The notes beneath the pieces are model-generated. The model had not been told where the DNA came from, searched no databases, and was given only the letters and a program-made list of their open reading frames with translations. 64,000 nt of DNA from Powellomyces hirtus (taxonomy: Eukaryota > Chytridiomycota > Chytridiomycetes > Spizellomycetales > Powellomycetaceae): assembly GCA_025526995.1 (NCBI GenBank), contig JAHLKG010000025.1, positions 372,001 through 436,000 of the forward strand, given 5' to 3'. The translations under genes and the position numbers were made by a program. This document shows, piece by piece, positions 37,798-50,807 of the stretch; position 1 is the stretch's first letter, and each line of letters starts with the position of its first letter.

Positions 37798-39126
37798 TCA
37801 TGATTTGTGACATCTGGTGTATGAATGCGATATCCGGCCATATCCGTGGTACGGGCAAGGATGGCGTAAAAATAGAACAACATGGCAGTATCATCAGTCC
37901 GCTACGTTTTCATAGAGCCGTGACTGTAAGCAAAACTTTTTGAATAGAGAAAGTTTTGAAAAAATTACGAACATTGTGAGAAAGATGATCTCTCATATCA
38001 TAAAGTCATCCAGCGCTTGCTCACCTCAAAGCTTTTGATCTATTGGCCATTTTTTGATTTGCATGTTTTTGGTGGAGGCCAGGTGGAAAGCTACGTCGAC
38101 CGCGCGTCTGTCTTTGTTGAGCTCTCTTCAGTCAGAGCGCATTGAATTGAGGGACACTGCCCTCGACCTGTTTTACTAAGGGCTTGACGGCCTCGCGAAG
38201 GTCGGTGGCGCGCATGACAGAGAGGTACGCCAGTTGTTGTGGGGGAGGGGGGGTGCAATGTGGTGGCGGGTGCGATGAAGATAAAAGAGGTAAGTGGAAT
38301 GGCTAAGCTACTCAGCGGCGCTTTTTCACCCCAAAATCAATACTTCTGTGGGAATAGACGTCGGTAACTAACATCATTTCAGACATATGCTGTCGCGTTG
38401 TCCTCGTCTTCGTCTCGAAGTGATGGAGCAAATTCAACATTGGTTTCCCCATGTACAATGGTTTCTAGAACGTTATCTTTTAAGATACGAGTTGCGGGGC
38501 ATATCGATCTGCTCATGAGAATGAGCGTCATGTGTTGTTTGTAGTCGAATTTGCTGACCACGTCGCCCCACAATCGAGATGTAGACGACCAAATGAGGCG
38601 TCAGCTAGACATGCATTTTTCGAACTAATCACGGAACGTGTCAGACTGTGCTGGTGTATAGTGTGTGCTTTGGCCCTATGCAGAGGGTTCTGCAACAACC
38701 AAGAAAGACGCGTCTACCAGAGAAGACGACATGCTATTGAGCTACCCGATTTTCCTCTCAGCATTGTTGTTTTAAATTTCGTTTTTAGGACTTGACATTG
38801 TCAGACGTGATCCGTCTTGCGCAGGGGAACCGCGCACATTTGCATTTCAATGATCTCTGAGCGGTGTACGAGTGAATTCAGCCTTGTCCCTTTCCATCAT
38901 CGCTCGCGGCATGCACTCCCTGGGCGCATTGCACAAAACGGAATAGAAGTGATGTTGGGATTGAGGGTGCCATCTGGCGCCCGTTCGTGGGCGGAGAATG
39001 CATTCAGCCGCGCGCGCCACAGGGCATGCGCCACGTATACGCGACGCGCTTCTCTTGGTTCACAAACTGCCACGCTTCTGCCATGCGTGCACTGCCGTTT
39101 ACTAATACATTCCGAGACCGGCGGGG

Positions 39127-39134
39127 TATATAAG
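39127..39134 (+). promoter_or_regulatory. TATA box of the short-chain dehydrogenase gene
   Basis: TATATAAG in GC-rich flanks, 74 bases upstream of the ATG at 39208, with a pyrimidine-rich leader after it. Confidence 0.75.
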
Positions 39135-39207
39135 CCGGGGGTGGGGTTCACACCGGCTCACATTTTTCTTCTTCACATACAACTCTTACATTCATCCACT
39201 CGAAATC

Positions 39208-40306
39208 ATGCTCGCAGACAAGTACGTCGACGCTCACAAAACACCAAACGGCCCCGGTGACGCGCGTCCCACAGCTCTCCAAATCATCGAGGACGAAGGT
39301 CTGACCGGCAAACTCAGCGACAAAGTCATCTTCATTACGGGCGCATCATCCGGCATCGGTGTCGAAACCGCCCGCGCATTGCATAAGACGGGCGCGCATT
39401 TGTATTTTGGTGTTCGCAACACAGAACAGGGTCGAAAAGTCGCGGATGAGATTCTCGCGGATGGTGGGCCAGGGAAGATTGATGTTTTGGAAATCGACCT
39501 GTCGTCATTGGAGTCGGTCCGCAAATGCGCGGGTGAATTCAAGAAGAAGAGCAAGCAACTCAACGTGCTGATCAACAACGCGGGAATCATGGCGTGCCCC
39601 GAGGGCAAGACGGAAGATGGATTTGAATTGCAGTTTGGAACCAACCATCTGGGTCACTTCTTGCTATTTCAACTGCTGAAGGATGTTCTGCTCGCGTCAT
39701 CGACGCCGGCGTTCAATTCTCGAGTGGTCTCGTTGTCGTCTTCTGCTCACCGCATCTCTTCTGTGGATTTCAACAACATCAACTTTGAGAACGGCGGTTA
39801 CGATATGTGGAAATCGTATGGCCAATCCAAGACGGCGAACATTCATTTCTCGAACGAGGTTGATCGTCGTTACGGTTCACAGGGACTTCATTCTACGTCC
39901 GTCCACCCGGTAAGAACCAGGCGGTTGGGAATGTTGTTCTTTAACGTCTTTCAAACTCTGACTTCTCTGCCCACTTGTTTTTCAGGGCGGAATCATGACC
40001 GAGCTTCAACGCCATTTACCACCTGGTGTGGTAGACTCATGGAAGACTCCCGAGTTGCACGCCATTTTCAAGAGCCCCGAACAAGGCGCTGCAACAACGG
40101 TCTGGGCCGCGGTCAGCAAGGATCTGGAAGGCAAAGGAAGCATGCACCTGGACAATGTCTCCATTACTCCGCAGCAGACTCCGGAGCAAGCAAAAGCCGG
40201 GGCCTTTGGTCGTCATTCTGGTCACGCTGACTATGCGTTTGACAAGGATGCTGAGCTCAAACTGTGGAACTTGTCGAACAAATTTGTCGGTTTCGAAGAG
40301 AACTAG
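39208..40306 (+). CDS. short-chain dehydrogenase/reductase, retinol-dehydrogenase-like
   Basis: A classical SDR that oxidises or reduces a hydroxyl/carbonyl with NAD(P). Exons 39208-39909 and 39986-40306 give 340 residues. The cofactor-binding TGASSGIG is near residue 45, NNAG near 126 and the catalytic YGQSK near 207, with the catalytic Ser in LSSSAHR. The N-terminal extension of about 38 residues and the overall order fit the RDH/WW-oxidoreductase-like group common in fungi. Substrate cannot be told. It has its own strong TATA box; the next gene starts 340 bp downstream on the same strand. Confidence 0.88.
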
Positions 40307-40645
40307 GCTAGCACTACCCAGATCAATCAACATTGTACATGATAAATAACAAGAAATATCCCATTCCGAGATCAATAGTGTGGACTCTCGTAAGATTCCT
40401 GTGTGGCAAATTTCTGCTATTGGTCTCTGCATTGACGGCATGTGCGGCATGTGCGGTTTGTGCTACACGGAGGAGCGTAAGATTGGTGGCGCGTCTCTCA
40501 ATCGCGACCTCCTCCCGTTTCGTCGTCCAAGTTCACATTTCGACAGTAGCATTCTCACATTCCCATACCCCTAAGCTATTTGATATTACCCGTATTGCTG
40601 TAGTATAGAACAACTCCGTAAGACTAACAAAACACTCGTCAAGCA

Positions 40646-43600
40646 ATGCCGGCGACGTCCACAAAGTTCGTTGCTCGTGCAGGAACACAGCTGGACCTGT
40701 TCTCAACGGCCCTACAACGTTCCCAGCCTACGGGACAGCCTGTTTCCCCAACGGCAGTCGAACACAGAACAGCCCGGGTGCCAGCCTCCTCCAAACTGGG
40801 AACATTTGATGGGGTCTTTGTGCCCGTCTGTCTCTCCATTTGGGTAGATGGCCAGTTCGTCCACGTACTACGCACATTGTGAATGCTTACCTTCTTGATA
40901 ACAGGGAGTTCTTGCTTTTTTGCGTTTCCCGTGGATTATCGGACAAGCTGGCTTGGTTGGAACTCTGGCGCTGTTCAGTATCGGATACTTTCTTACCAGC
41001 ACAACTACGCTTTCGCTCTCTGCTATCTCGAGTAATGGCCACGTTGGCGGTGGAGGTGCCTATTTTCTCATTAGTCGAGTGCTGGGACCCGAATTCGGCG
41101 GGAGTATTGGCGTGGTGAGTAGAAAAGTTGCGGTTACTAGTCTGTTAAATGACTGACGAAATGGCTTACTGTGACCCCTTGCTTTCGCCAGGTGTTCTGG
41201 ATGGGGACCATATTAACTGGTACCATGAACCTCCTTGGTTTTGTCGAACCACTTCTCGCATCTTTCGGCCAAGAAAGTGGAATGGTGGCCCAGGTCCTCC
41301 CGGAGGGTACCTCGTGGCAGCTGCTATATGCATCATGCGCTGCCTTGGTGTGTTTGGCGCTCTGCCTTGTCGGCTCTTCGGTATTTAAAACTCGTTCGCG
41401 GTTGGATTAATCGACGCCTCTTGCTCACACTCTCCTCACACAGGTGGTGGCCCGAGCCTCGGTGTTCTTGGCGGCCATCCTACTGATCTCGACTCTTTCA
41501 TGCATGGGTTCCCTGGCATTTCAACATCCATTTGAGCAACCGGATCTCTACATTGTGTTCGAAGGATTCAATCGAGAAACACTGCTCGCGAACCTGTGGC
41601 CACATTTTACGACTGATCTGGGCGTAAATCAAAGCTTCAGGACTGTGTTCTCGATTGTGTTTCCAGCGTGCACTGGAATCCTGGCCGGTGCTTCTATGAG
41701 CGGCGACCTGAGAGCGCCAAGCCGAGCCATCCCCAAAGGGACGGTAGCTGCTTTGATCTTTACCTATGCCGCCTACATTTCGCTTGCTGTCCTCATTGCC
41801 GGCTCGATCAATCGGCTGACCCTCCTCAAAGATCTGAACGTCCTTCAAGATGTGTCAATCGTCCCTGCCCTTGTTGCAGTCGGTGTGGCTTCCACGTCGT
41901 TCTTTTCGGCCTTGGGGAGCCTTCTCGGAGCAGCCAAGCTTTTTCAGGCTATCATTGCAGGTGCTTCTATTTTCAGTTGCGACCGAAAGCTTCGAACGTA
42001 TCCTCATCAGATTTTGCAGATGATCTCCTTCCGCTATCAGCGTTCATACAAAGTGTGCTTTCTAAGGGCAAATTCTCGCAGATATGGGGCGTGTTAATTA
42101 GTTACGCTTTGATGCAGAGTATCCTAGTCGCAGTTAGTGACATCAATGAGGTGTGTTTACTGCACAATTTATCTTTCGATTGGCTTCAGTCTAACCCTTG
42201 CTCGTAGATTGCTCCGTTCGTCACAATGTGTTCCCTCCTGACGGTAAGCATTTGAAGAACCATTGCGAAGATCATCAACTGATCTCACACTCCGCCTTGA
42301 CAGTTCGGAGTGCTGAACCTGGCGTGTCTTCTTCTTCGCGCCTCGGGGTCGCCGAACTTTAGACCAACCTTCGAATTCTTCAGCTGGCGGACCGCATTCG
42401 CTGGATTCACCGGATGTTTGGTAGCCATGTTCGTTGTCGACAACATACACGCGCTGTACTCGTGTGTGTTTGGCGGATCTGTGTTTGTCATCATTCACTA
42501 CGCCGCACCACCAAAGTCATGGGGAGATGTCACGCAATCCCTGATTTACCACCAATGTCGGAAGTACCTTCTCCGATTGGATCTTCGGAAGGAGCATGTC
42601 AAGTTCTGGCGTCCGCAAATCATGGTCCTTGTGCAGGACCCTCGGCGGGATTTCGTCTTGATCCAGTTCCTAAACGATCTGAAAAAAGGAGGCCTCTTTG
42701 TCTTGAGCCACATTCTCAAAGGAAGAGACTTCTCATCGCGATTGTCGGACTACAAGCGTCAACTGCCATCATGGTTACGCTATGTCGACATTGCCAAGGT
42801 CAAAGCTTTTGTGCAACTTACAATCGCGCCTAGCGAACGCGTCGGAGCTCAGAATCTGCTGTTGGGTGGTGGACTTGGCGGAATGAAACCAAACATTATT
42901 GCGATCGGTTTCTTGGAGCGCGATCGACGAGCGCCGAACTTTATGGACTCTGACAACGACTCTATGTTGGCGGCCGATAGGACCGGAGGTGTCGCCACCA
43001 GTTATCGGCGCAGCAACTCTCGCCCGTCACCAGCCGAGCAGGTTTCAGAGCTGAATCGCGACCCCTTAACTGCCGATCTGCCCAACTCGGTTGATCTCGA
43101 TGACGGAATGGACGAAACTGAATATGTCGGGATCATCGAAGGTGAGTAGCAAGTAAAGCTAACCCACAATGATATGTAATCATTGATTCCGGTGGTTTAG
43201 ATGCTTTGGCACTTGATAAGGCAGTTGCAATCGCCAGAGGATTCGGCAACCTTGAAGAACCCGGTATGAAGAAACCGCATCCGGAACGAGCGAGACGGTC
43301 AAAGAATCGGTTCACCACTTACGCCGCAGAAGAATACAAAAGGTGCACACTGCCGGAATGGACATTGGGTTGGGATTGCGGTTACCACTCGGCAAGACAT
43401 CATGACTAATTCTGTGCCTATAGGTTCTCCATTTTCTTCTCGAACCGGTTCTCTCAACACATTGACATGCATCTCCCGGATGATGAAGACTCCCCGTTTC
43501 TTCCTACGCCGGACTTGGAACCTGGACAGCCCGAGGAGACCAGCGCGCCTAGCTGTCGCTACATTGACCTGTGGCCCATCCAAATGGCTCAGACCGGTTT

Positions 43601-44378
43601 AGCAAAGTCGGCCTACACATTTGACTCGTATACTCTGGTCTTACAGCTCGGTACGATTCTCCACATGGTGCCGCACTGGAAAAAGCATTATGTTCTGCGG
43701 ACGGTCGTTTTTGTCGAGAACGAGGAAGAGGCTGAAGAAGAGATGGGAAGGGTGGACGTATTGCTTCGGGGACTGCGCATAAAGTGTGAGCTCAAGATGG
43801 TTTGGTTGCGGCCTCGGTATGGACCCAGTGCCAGCGAGGATTATGAGAAAATTTGCCGTCGTCTCCATCTCCAGAATCGCCCGCCTAGTATTACCAAGAA
43901 CGCAACACCAGGGCCATCACAGAAACGCAACGACTCGTCGGACGACGACGACGACCAATCCCCGTCTAGCGAGCGCCGCCCTTCGTCGTTCGTGACTACT
44001 CGACTGAGCCGCGAATACGTTCACGGATTTGATGTTTCGTCGGACGTTCCGCACCCCAGACCCCGCGGTAACAGCACCACTAATAGCAGCACCACATCAT
44101 CGTCGGGGCGCAATGGCAGCCGCCGTATCATGTCACGGGTGTTTGACATGCTTCCCACCAGCACGCAACATCTGGTGCTGAACCAGCTCCTGCAGGCCCA
44201 TTCGTCGTTGGACACGACTGCCGTCATCATGATGACCCTGCCGGCTCCGAGCACCGGCACGGGAGGGAGCAGGCAGCGGTCGGCGCAGTACCTTGAGGAA
44301 CTGGATGTTCTGACCAAAGACTTGCCGCCTACGTTCATGGTCCATGGAAAGGGCTTGACTGTTACGATGTCTCTATAG
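40646..44378 (+). CDS. cation-chloride cotransporter, SLC12 family (fungal Vhc1 type)
   Basis: Moves K+ (or Na+/K+) together with Cl- across a membrane; the yeast member Vhc1 is vacuolar. Nine exons join in frame: 40646-40843, 40905-41114, 41192-41380, 41444-41960, 42020-42150, 42208-42243, 42304-43141, 43201-43342 and 43424-44378, about 1,071 residues. Family sequences are KLGTFDGVFVP and FLRFPWIIGQAG in TM1, GGGGAYFLISRVLGPEFGG in TM3, GASMSGDLRAPSRAIPKGT between TM6 and TM7, and SLLGAAKLFQAI. About twelve TM helices are followed by a long cytosolic C-terminal domain of about 500 residues. That domain includes a Ser/Asp-rich linker near 43.9 kb and ends KGLTVTMSL. The exon-4 donor is GTGCTT and the exon-3 donor GTATTT, both fixed by conserved flanks. 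SLC12A9-like rather than KCC-like is likely but not certain. Confidence 0.9.
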
Positions 44379-45624
44379 AAGACACTATTTGCCATTCCTT
44401 GACTTGTCACTATATATCTTGCATTGGGACCTTGACTCCGAAATCCCCCTATTATTTTGTCCATCATTCTTGTGCATCTGATTCTTCTCCCCGTTTATCG
44501 TTTTTCGTAGATGTATATTTTAGTGCAACAGCTCGCTCCCTGTTTCCCGCGTCTCTTTCCCATTGCTAGATCTGTATATATACAGTTTGTATGAACAATA
44601 TGATTCGAGATGTGCATCGGGATTTACGGTCTATCGAAATTTGAACAAGAAAAAAAAAAGTAGTAACAAGAATTGCGGGTGGGGAGCTCCTGTCAACCTG
44701 TGGGGGCTAAAATGTACTCTTCAATCGGGGGACTTGCTGGGCGCACCTCATGGCGTTGGTTTGTCACAGCTTTAATTAGAACGCAAATTTGCTTGCAGTT
44801 GATTTCCCAATCCCGCAGGCACAGACTATGGCTGACATTCCATTTCTTGTGCTTTCATTTTTTTTTGGATCGGTGGTGTGAGGCCGAGTGCGAGGACTAT
44901 ATGAAGACAAACGGCGCAGCAATTTAATTGACCATTCAACGAAATGTGACTGACCGAGTAACCAGCAAAATCCATTTGAACAACGCGGAATCAAACACTT
45001 CCACAGGGTGAAAAAGGCGCCGCACTTTTTTTCAGATGCCACACTGGCATGGCCCATGAATCAAACCCAAGAAGTTAACTAGGAATATGTCCCTTGATTA
45101 TTATTCTTTGTGATACCAATTTGCATTCATTATGAGGGTTGCCGTTTGTCAAAAGGTTAAGTAGCTCAAAGTTTCTTTCCACTGGAACATTTACACTTAT
45201 ACGAGCATCTCGTGCAATCGGATCCCCCGAAATAGTCTTCAAAGCTAAAACATTGCGAAGGTAAACGGTAAGAGGCGGAGGTTTCGCTGACGTAAGAAAG
45301 GTGAATGGGGCGCAGCGAGCACGTGTCTGCGTACTCTATATAGGCCCAGCGGCGAGTCGTTTTTGTTCTCAAATTTCTCTTGCAACCAAATTTTCCCTCT
45401 CGTTGCTTGCATCTCTGTGCCACCGGTCACGTGGAGGCACAGTCACCGCGATACGCGACTTGCAGCCAATGAGAGAGCGTTGAGGAATGTCCCTTTTTCC
45501 CTTCATCTTTTTACTAGACAGGCTATGGCTGGCTGCGCGTGAAAGAGAAAAAAGAATCCCCTATTGGAAAGACCTCCTCGGAAGAGCTGGAACAACCCTC
45601 CTCTTTTTTCCTCCATTAGCAAAC
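44379..45624. other. intergenic, SLC12 to eIF4A
   Basis: About 1.25 kb without a convincing gene. A TATATA at 45337-45342 with GC-rich flanks lies about 285 bases upstream of eIF4A and may belong to its promoter if the leader is long. A pyrimidine-rich block precedes the eIF4A ATG. Confidence 0.4.
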
Positions 45625-47616
45625 ATGGCTACCGACGCAAAGTAAGTATACGGAACCCGCAAACCCCAACACAACCTATCGCACTTTTTGCACTGCAAGA
45701 GCCTGGTGGTCGCTGGGCATACCTGGTGCATACTTGTTGGGGGATCTCTACGTGGCATGCCTGCTGCAAGCGGACATGCGACGAAGCTGATGGCCCAAAT
45801 TTCCCATCCCTCACATGTCATTTACCCTGCCTCCTTTCTTTTCCTAGAGCACCCGCAGCTGAAGGCACTTTCACCGATGTTCCCGAAGCGGAGATCGAGG
45901 TAGGTTGCGGCTACACATTGGGGAAGGGCAAAGCACAGAGAACTGCTGTGAGGACGAGAGAATGTTGGAAGAATCCTTCGGCGATTCCCATGTGCCTTGT
46001 TTTCACAACACATACGCACACACTTAGCCTACTCGAGCAGCAGTTTGACGAATGTGCTTTTGCTTCTTGTCCCCCTTCTAGTCCAACTGGGACGAGGTCG
46101 TCGACAAGTTCGATGACATGAAGCTCCGTGAAGAACTTCTCCGTGGTATCTACGCCTACGGGTAAGTGTCACCGTCTTTAGGTCAGAGAGGGGCAGACAT
46201 ACCGAATGGAGCGCTTTGGACGAAGCGGAACGGAAACAGTGGTTGCCGAGAGAATGTTTGTGGAAGCTTCTCGGCATTGGCTGCGACAACCGCATTTTCG
46301 ACCGTAGCGCCACTTCTGGTTTTCCCCTCGCTCCGCGGCCAGAATACGAGCACCACACTCATTGCCCGTTCTTCTCCGACATTTAATAGTTTCGAGCGCC
46401 CATCCGCCATTCAGCAGCGTGCCATCCTTCCCGTCATCAAGCAGCACGACGTGATCGCTCAGGCCCAGTCCGGTACCGGAAAGACCGCCACCTTCTCCAT
46501 CTCCATCCTTCAGTCGTTGGACATGACCAAGAAGGAATGCCAGGCTCTTATCCTCGCCCCCACCCGTGAATTGGCCCAGCAGATCCAGAAGGTCCTTATC
46601 GCTCTCGGTGAATACATGGAGATTGAGTGCCACGCCTGCATTGGTGGAACCAACGTTCGTGAGGACATGCGCAAGCTCGACGCCGGTGTCCACGTCGTTG
46701 TCGGTACCCCCGGTCGTGTTTTCGACATGATAAACCGAGGTGCCCTCAAGACCGACTCCATGAAGATGTTCGTTCTCGACGAAGCCGATGAAATGTTGTC
46801 TCGCGGTTTCAAGGACCAAATTTACGACGTCTTCCAGCTCCTTCCCCCCGCTACTCAGGTCGTCCTCCTCTCCGCCACCATGCCTGCCGAAGTTTTGGAG
46901 GTCACCAAGCGTTTCATGAGGGACCCCGTCCGTATTCTCGTCAAGCGTGACGAACTCACCCTCGAAGGTATCAAGCAGTTCTACGTCGCCGTCGAGAAGG
47001 AAGAGTGGAAGCTCGACACTCTCTGCGATCTGTACGAGACCGTCACCATCACCCAGGCTGTCATCTTCTGCAACACTCGCAGAAAGGTCGACTGGTTGAC
47101 CGAGAAGATGCACGGCCGTCAATTCACCGTCTCTGCCATGGTAAGCGGGCGCAATCCTTTATTCTCACGTCAATCGCTTTGTTCGCCGCGTTCTCATCCA
47201 TTATGTGTTCGCTTTGCACAATAGCACGGTGACATGACCCAGGCCGAGCGTGATGTCATCATGAAGGAGTTCCGTTCCGGATCTTCCCGTGTCCTGATCA
47301 CCACCGACTTGTTGGCCCGTGGTATCGACGTCCAGCAGGTTTCCCTGGTTATCAACTACGACCTGCCCACCAACCGCGAAAACTACATCCACCGTATTGG
47401 TCGTGGTGGTCGTTTCGGTCGTAAGGGAGTGGCCATCAACTTTGTCACCGCCGACGATGTGCGCATGCTGCGCGACATTGAGCAGTTCTACAACACCCAG
47501 GTCGAGGAAATGCCAATGAACATTGCTGAACTGTAAGTTGACCTGAACAGAGCGTACTGGTAAGCGTCGATCGGAACTGACGAATGTCCTTCTCGCTTCT
47601 CTTATCTAGCATCTAA
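45625..47616 (+). CDS. TIF1: translation initiation factor eIF4A (DEAD-box RNA helicase)
   Basis: eIF4A unwinds mRNA 5' leaders within eIF4F. Six exons join in frame: 45625-45641, 45848-45899, 46082-46161, 46390-47140, 47225-47532 and 47610-47616, giving about 404 residues. All helicase motifs are present: F-x-x-P-S-x-[47 protein letters not shown] and [11 protein letters not shown]. The N-terminus MATDAK is encoded by a 17-base exon. The last exon is only 7 bases and supplies the final Leu-Ile of the family ending; if that intron is kept, translation stops one residue earlier at a TAA inside the intron. An AATAAA is at 47633. Nuclear eIF4A-III is less likely because the sequence follows the cytosolic form. 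Confidence 0.95.
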
Positions 47617-49745
47617 ACCGACTGACAACAACAATAAAAGAAACAGCAGTAGTAGCTGAAACGGCAGTCAAAGCTATTTGTTGTTTGTTGTTGTTGACTT
47701 GTGTGCGTGTGCTCCACCCATCATCATCATCACCAACCTGGAACAGGCTTTTCCCCCTACCGTCACCCATCTACCACATCTTCCACTCTTTGGTTGGGCT
47801 CTTTCTTTTTTGACTCCTCACCTCCTTATTCTGTCTACTGTGTTTACCTCTCTCTCTCTCTTCATTATGCTTTACGACTGGGCTTTGTATAATAGATATT
47901 TCTTTACATTCATCTATCTTTGCACCCACATGCACATGCGAACACTCTGGCCATTGAGGTCTGACGCAGGGCCTACAACGCTGCCGGGCGATTGACCTGG
48001 CACAAGTCAAACGTGCTCATCTGTCACGACCACGTACTTTGCATTAAGCACAACCCTGGATTTTGCTATGAATTGCAACATAAACATTTTGGCCAGGGAT
48101 GAGCAATGGAGCAACATGTAGGAATAGCTAGAAATATGATGAGTTGAATAGAATTTAGTCATGCACGCCTTAACATAAAATTCATGCTGTGGTGTCGGGA
48201 GAAAGGTTGCTCAAAGAACCATAGAGGGATTGTGCGGAATAACTTGAAAAGTCTTGTTAGATGTCTGTCTTTCAGAATATAAAGCTTGCCCTCTCTTTTT
48301 CCTACCATTCATCGGTCTTATATATGTCCGTCAAATAATTAGTGATGGGTCGAAAGTTGAAGAAAGCCAACTTGAGGGTTTTTTGTGAGACTCTTAATAC
48401 AGGTCTTTTTAAGAGTCGATTTGACTAGCTCTAGTAGATCGACGCACGGCAGAGGGATACGAGACTTCTTCCGCGTTTTTCATCTCTTCATCCAAAGCGA
48501 CCTCAACACAGGCAACGGACACACAAGGTTCAATATCATTTTAAGTCACAGCCGATCTTCAAAGAGTAGGGACCCATGTGTTCATCCTTGTATGATTTTT
48601 TTCTTTTGGTGTTTTTGGCTAGGCAGGAATCGCAACCTTTCTTACTTTCTCGTTCTCCGCCTTCTCCTTCGAAGTGGCGAGCGGCTCCGAAGCAATCTCA
48701 ACCCCCTCTCTTCTCAGCAAGGCTCCGGATTTGATCGCGGCCGCACCATTGATTTCAAAGCAGTTAGATAGCCGGGGAAACGGCACTGGGCCAAGGTCAA
48801 TGTAATGTCAGATGTGAAATGCGGTAGCATAATTCATTGCAAGGACGGTCATGCTAAACAAGCTCCCCCGACCCTCTCACAGGCGCAGACGATGTTTTCT
48901 CCAGACACGAGCTATTTAATAGCCTGGTACGACAGCGACCGCCCCGAGCTGAATTGGTGGTCCGAGTAACACGAAGAAAAAAATGACGATCGAATGGTCC
49001 CTCGAAGCGCCGTCTCAACAAGCGACTCGCGAAGCTGGCGCCAACGTCGCCCACGTTTCCTTTTTCTGTTCTTTTACCGGGATAGCAGTGCCCCGTGGAC
49101 CACTCCCTGACACCAACCTCCGTCGTTATGTCAAGATCAAGCACACGTCGGACATCACTCCCGGCGTGATCCCACCTAACACCAACACTCCTCACTTCGT
49201 GAAATGAACCGCTTGCCGAACACCACTCTTGGAGTGATCACGACGCATCTAACGCTATCGCAAAGCGGCAAATACGCATGCTAAGTGGCCCACAACCACA
49301 ACGCAGCTGGCGGTATCATGAAGCAGCAAAAGGCATGTCGAATCAGAGTCTACCTCAAAAGCAACAGCCGCAGTCCATCTCGATGAAGCCGGCATTTTCG
49401 ATGAACACGAACTTGGAAAGGTCTGAACAACAAGAACTTTATTGCTTCTCGATTGCAAAGGTATTTTCCATTAACCCGGAGGTGAAAAGCCCGCAGCAAC
49501 GGCAGCATCGTTGATCTTCCTACCTCGCAACAACAATGAAATAAGGGGGATGGTAGAACATCTCAAAATATTTGGAATTCCTTGACAACAAAATCTACCT
49601 CTCGGATACCCCGCCTGTTCACAAAGAACAGCATTCTCCACCATGTATACAGGATATCCCATGTCACTGTGATTGCAACAGCACCCCTCGGGAATGACAA
49701 GTGTCGCAGCTTGCTTGACGGTGCCACCATGGCACTTGGCAACCG
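47617..49745. other. intergenic, no recognised gene
   Basis: About 2.1 kb. Frames of 60-130 codons are present (for example 48385-48771 + and 48854-49195 -) but show no domain, no family sequence and no consistent splice structure. Confidence 0.4.
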
Positions 49746-50807
49746 CTATTTGGCCAGGTGATGAAAGGTTTGTTTGCTCTCTTTTCTTTTCCAATTCGAC
49801 TCACTTGAATGGCGTGTCCGATAATGCTGAGACAGGAGACAGTTAGCCATCTGTGTCGGTCAATGCTTAGATTGCAGCCTGTTTGTACCTGCATCATGTT
49901 ATCTTTTCGGGAAAATGTGCAATTACACCCGCTATGGAGGCATTTGTGAGGTTTTGCCCCCGTATGCACGCTAAGAACAGATGATTAGCATCCTACATGC
50001 AAACGATGACAACTAGCAACTACTCACCGCATGTGACGTGCTCTGTGTCCGCTATGAGTGAATGATCTGTCGCAAATAGGACACTTGATGGTTCGCTTTG
50101 ACTCGGAAGTATTGGTGACAGATCTGGGTTGAACAGTATTCCAGTCATACAATCGGCGGCTGAGTATTACGGATATGGAGTATTGCAGAAACACAGACTA
50201 CAAACCGCAACGTTTCATGTCCCTTTTGGACGCAGAACGTGTAACTGTTGTCCTTGACTTTGCACGCGGGGCTTTTGAGTTCAGACCTTGTCAATTCCTG
50301 GTTCTTGTTCAGCTTGGTTCCTGGTATGGCGCCATTTTGGTCGCAAAGAAGGTTGACCCAAGAACCGGTGGAACAGCGGCCAAAGAACATTCGACTGGCA
50401 GTCATGATAGGCTCGTCGACAAGGGAATACAGGATGGCATTGATAAACCTAGATACTCTTCGCAAGTTGCTGAGACAGTATGGACACTGTTTTCAGAACG
50501 CCTTTTTAACGCACAACTCCTGCATGTCAGGTCAGAATAGCCGAAGTGTGGCAAATACTGAGGCAGTTGCACAAAACACAGCAGGTATATCGATTCGGAT
50601 GTTTTTGCGGCTGCACGTTTGTACTCTGATCCCACGAGCTTGACCCAACTGAAGGGAAGCAAGGTAAACTCTCAGCCCTACTAAACCCGTGCACCTGTAC
50701 CAATTTGTTGGAGTTAATAACAGTATTGTAGACGACTGGACTTCGGCCAGCTGTCTCGTCCCACTTGAACCTGGCAAACCATCAAATTGTTCCATTCTTC
50801 CCAACAC
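49746..50807 (-). CDS. C2H2 zinc-finger protein, 5' exons unresolved
   Basis: Probable DNA-binding transcription factor. The secure part is three 3' exons: one ending at 50028, then 49970-49889 and 49826-49746. They encode two tandem fingers: CPICDRSFTHSGHRARH plus MRVH across a splice, the linker TGAKPHKC, and CLHSGCNCTFSRKDNMMQ plus HYRTRH across the next splice. FSRKDNMMQH is typical of fungal C2H2 regulators. A basic tail of about 20 residues ends the protein. Upstream, frames at 50807-50700 (MEQFDGLPGSSGTRQ), 50655-50560 (WVKLVGSEYKRAAAK) and 50465-50190 look coding and can be joined plausibly, but the joins and the start are not proven. I cannot name the gene. Confidence 0.6.

Larger units (their letters stand above)
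33736..38820. other. 5-kb gene-poor region with decayed coding fragments
   Basis: No intact recognised gene. Frames that might be relics are 35231-35539 (+, 102 codons) and 38379-38573 (-, 64 codons, ending in an acidic stretch); neither shows a known domain. Repeated fragments are listed separately. The region also has a run of potential hairpins at 37653-37797. Confidence 0.45.

Noticed and set aside
46178..47122. 314-codon minus-strand frame opposite eIF4A
   Set aside because: Pure antisense of a highly conserved helicase exon; no domain of its own.
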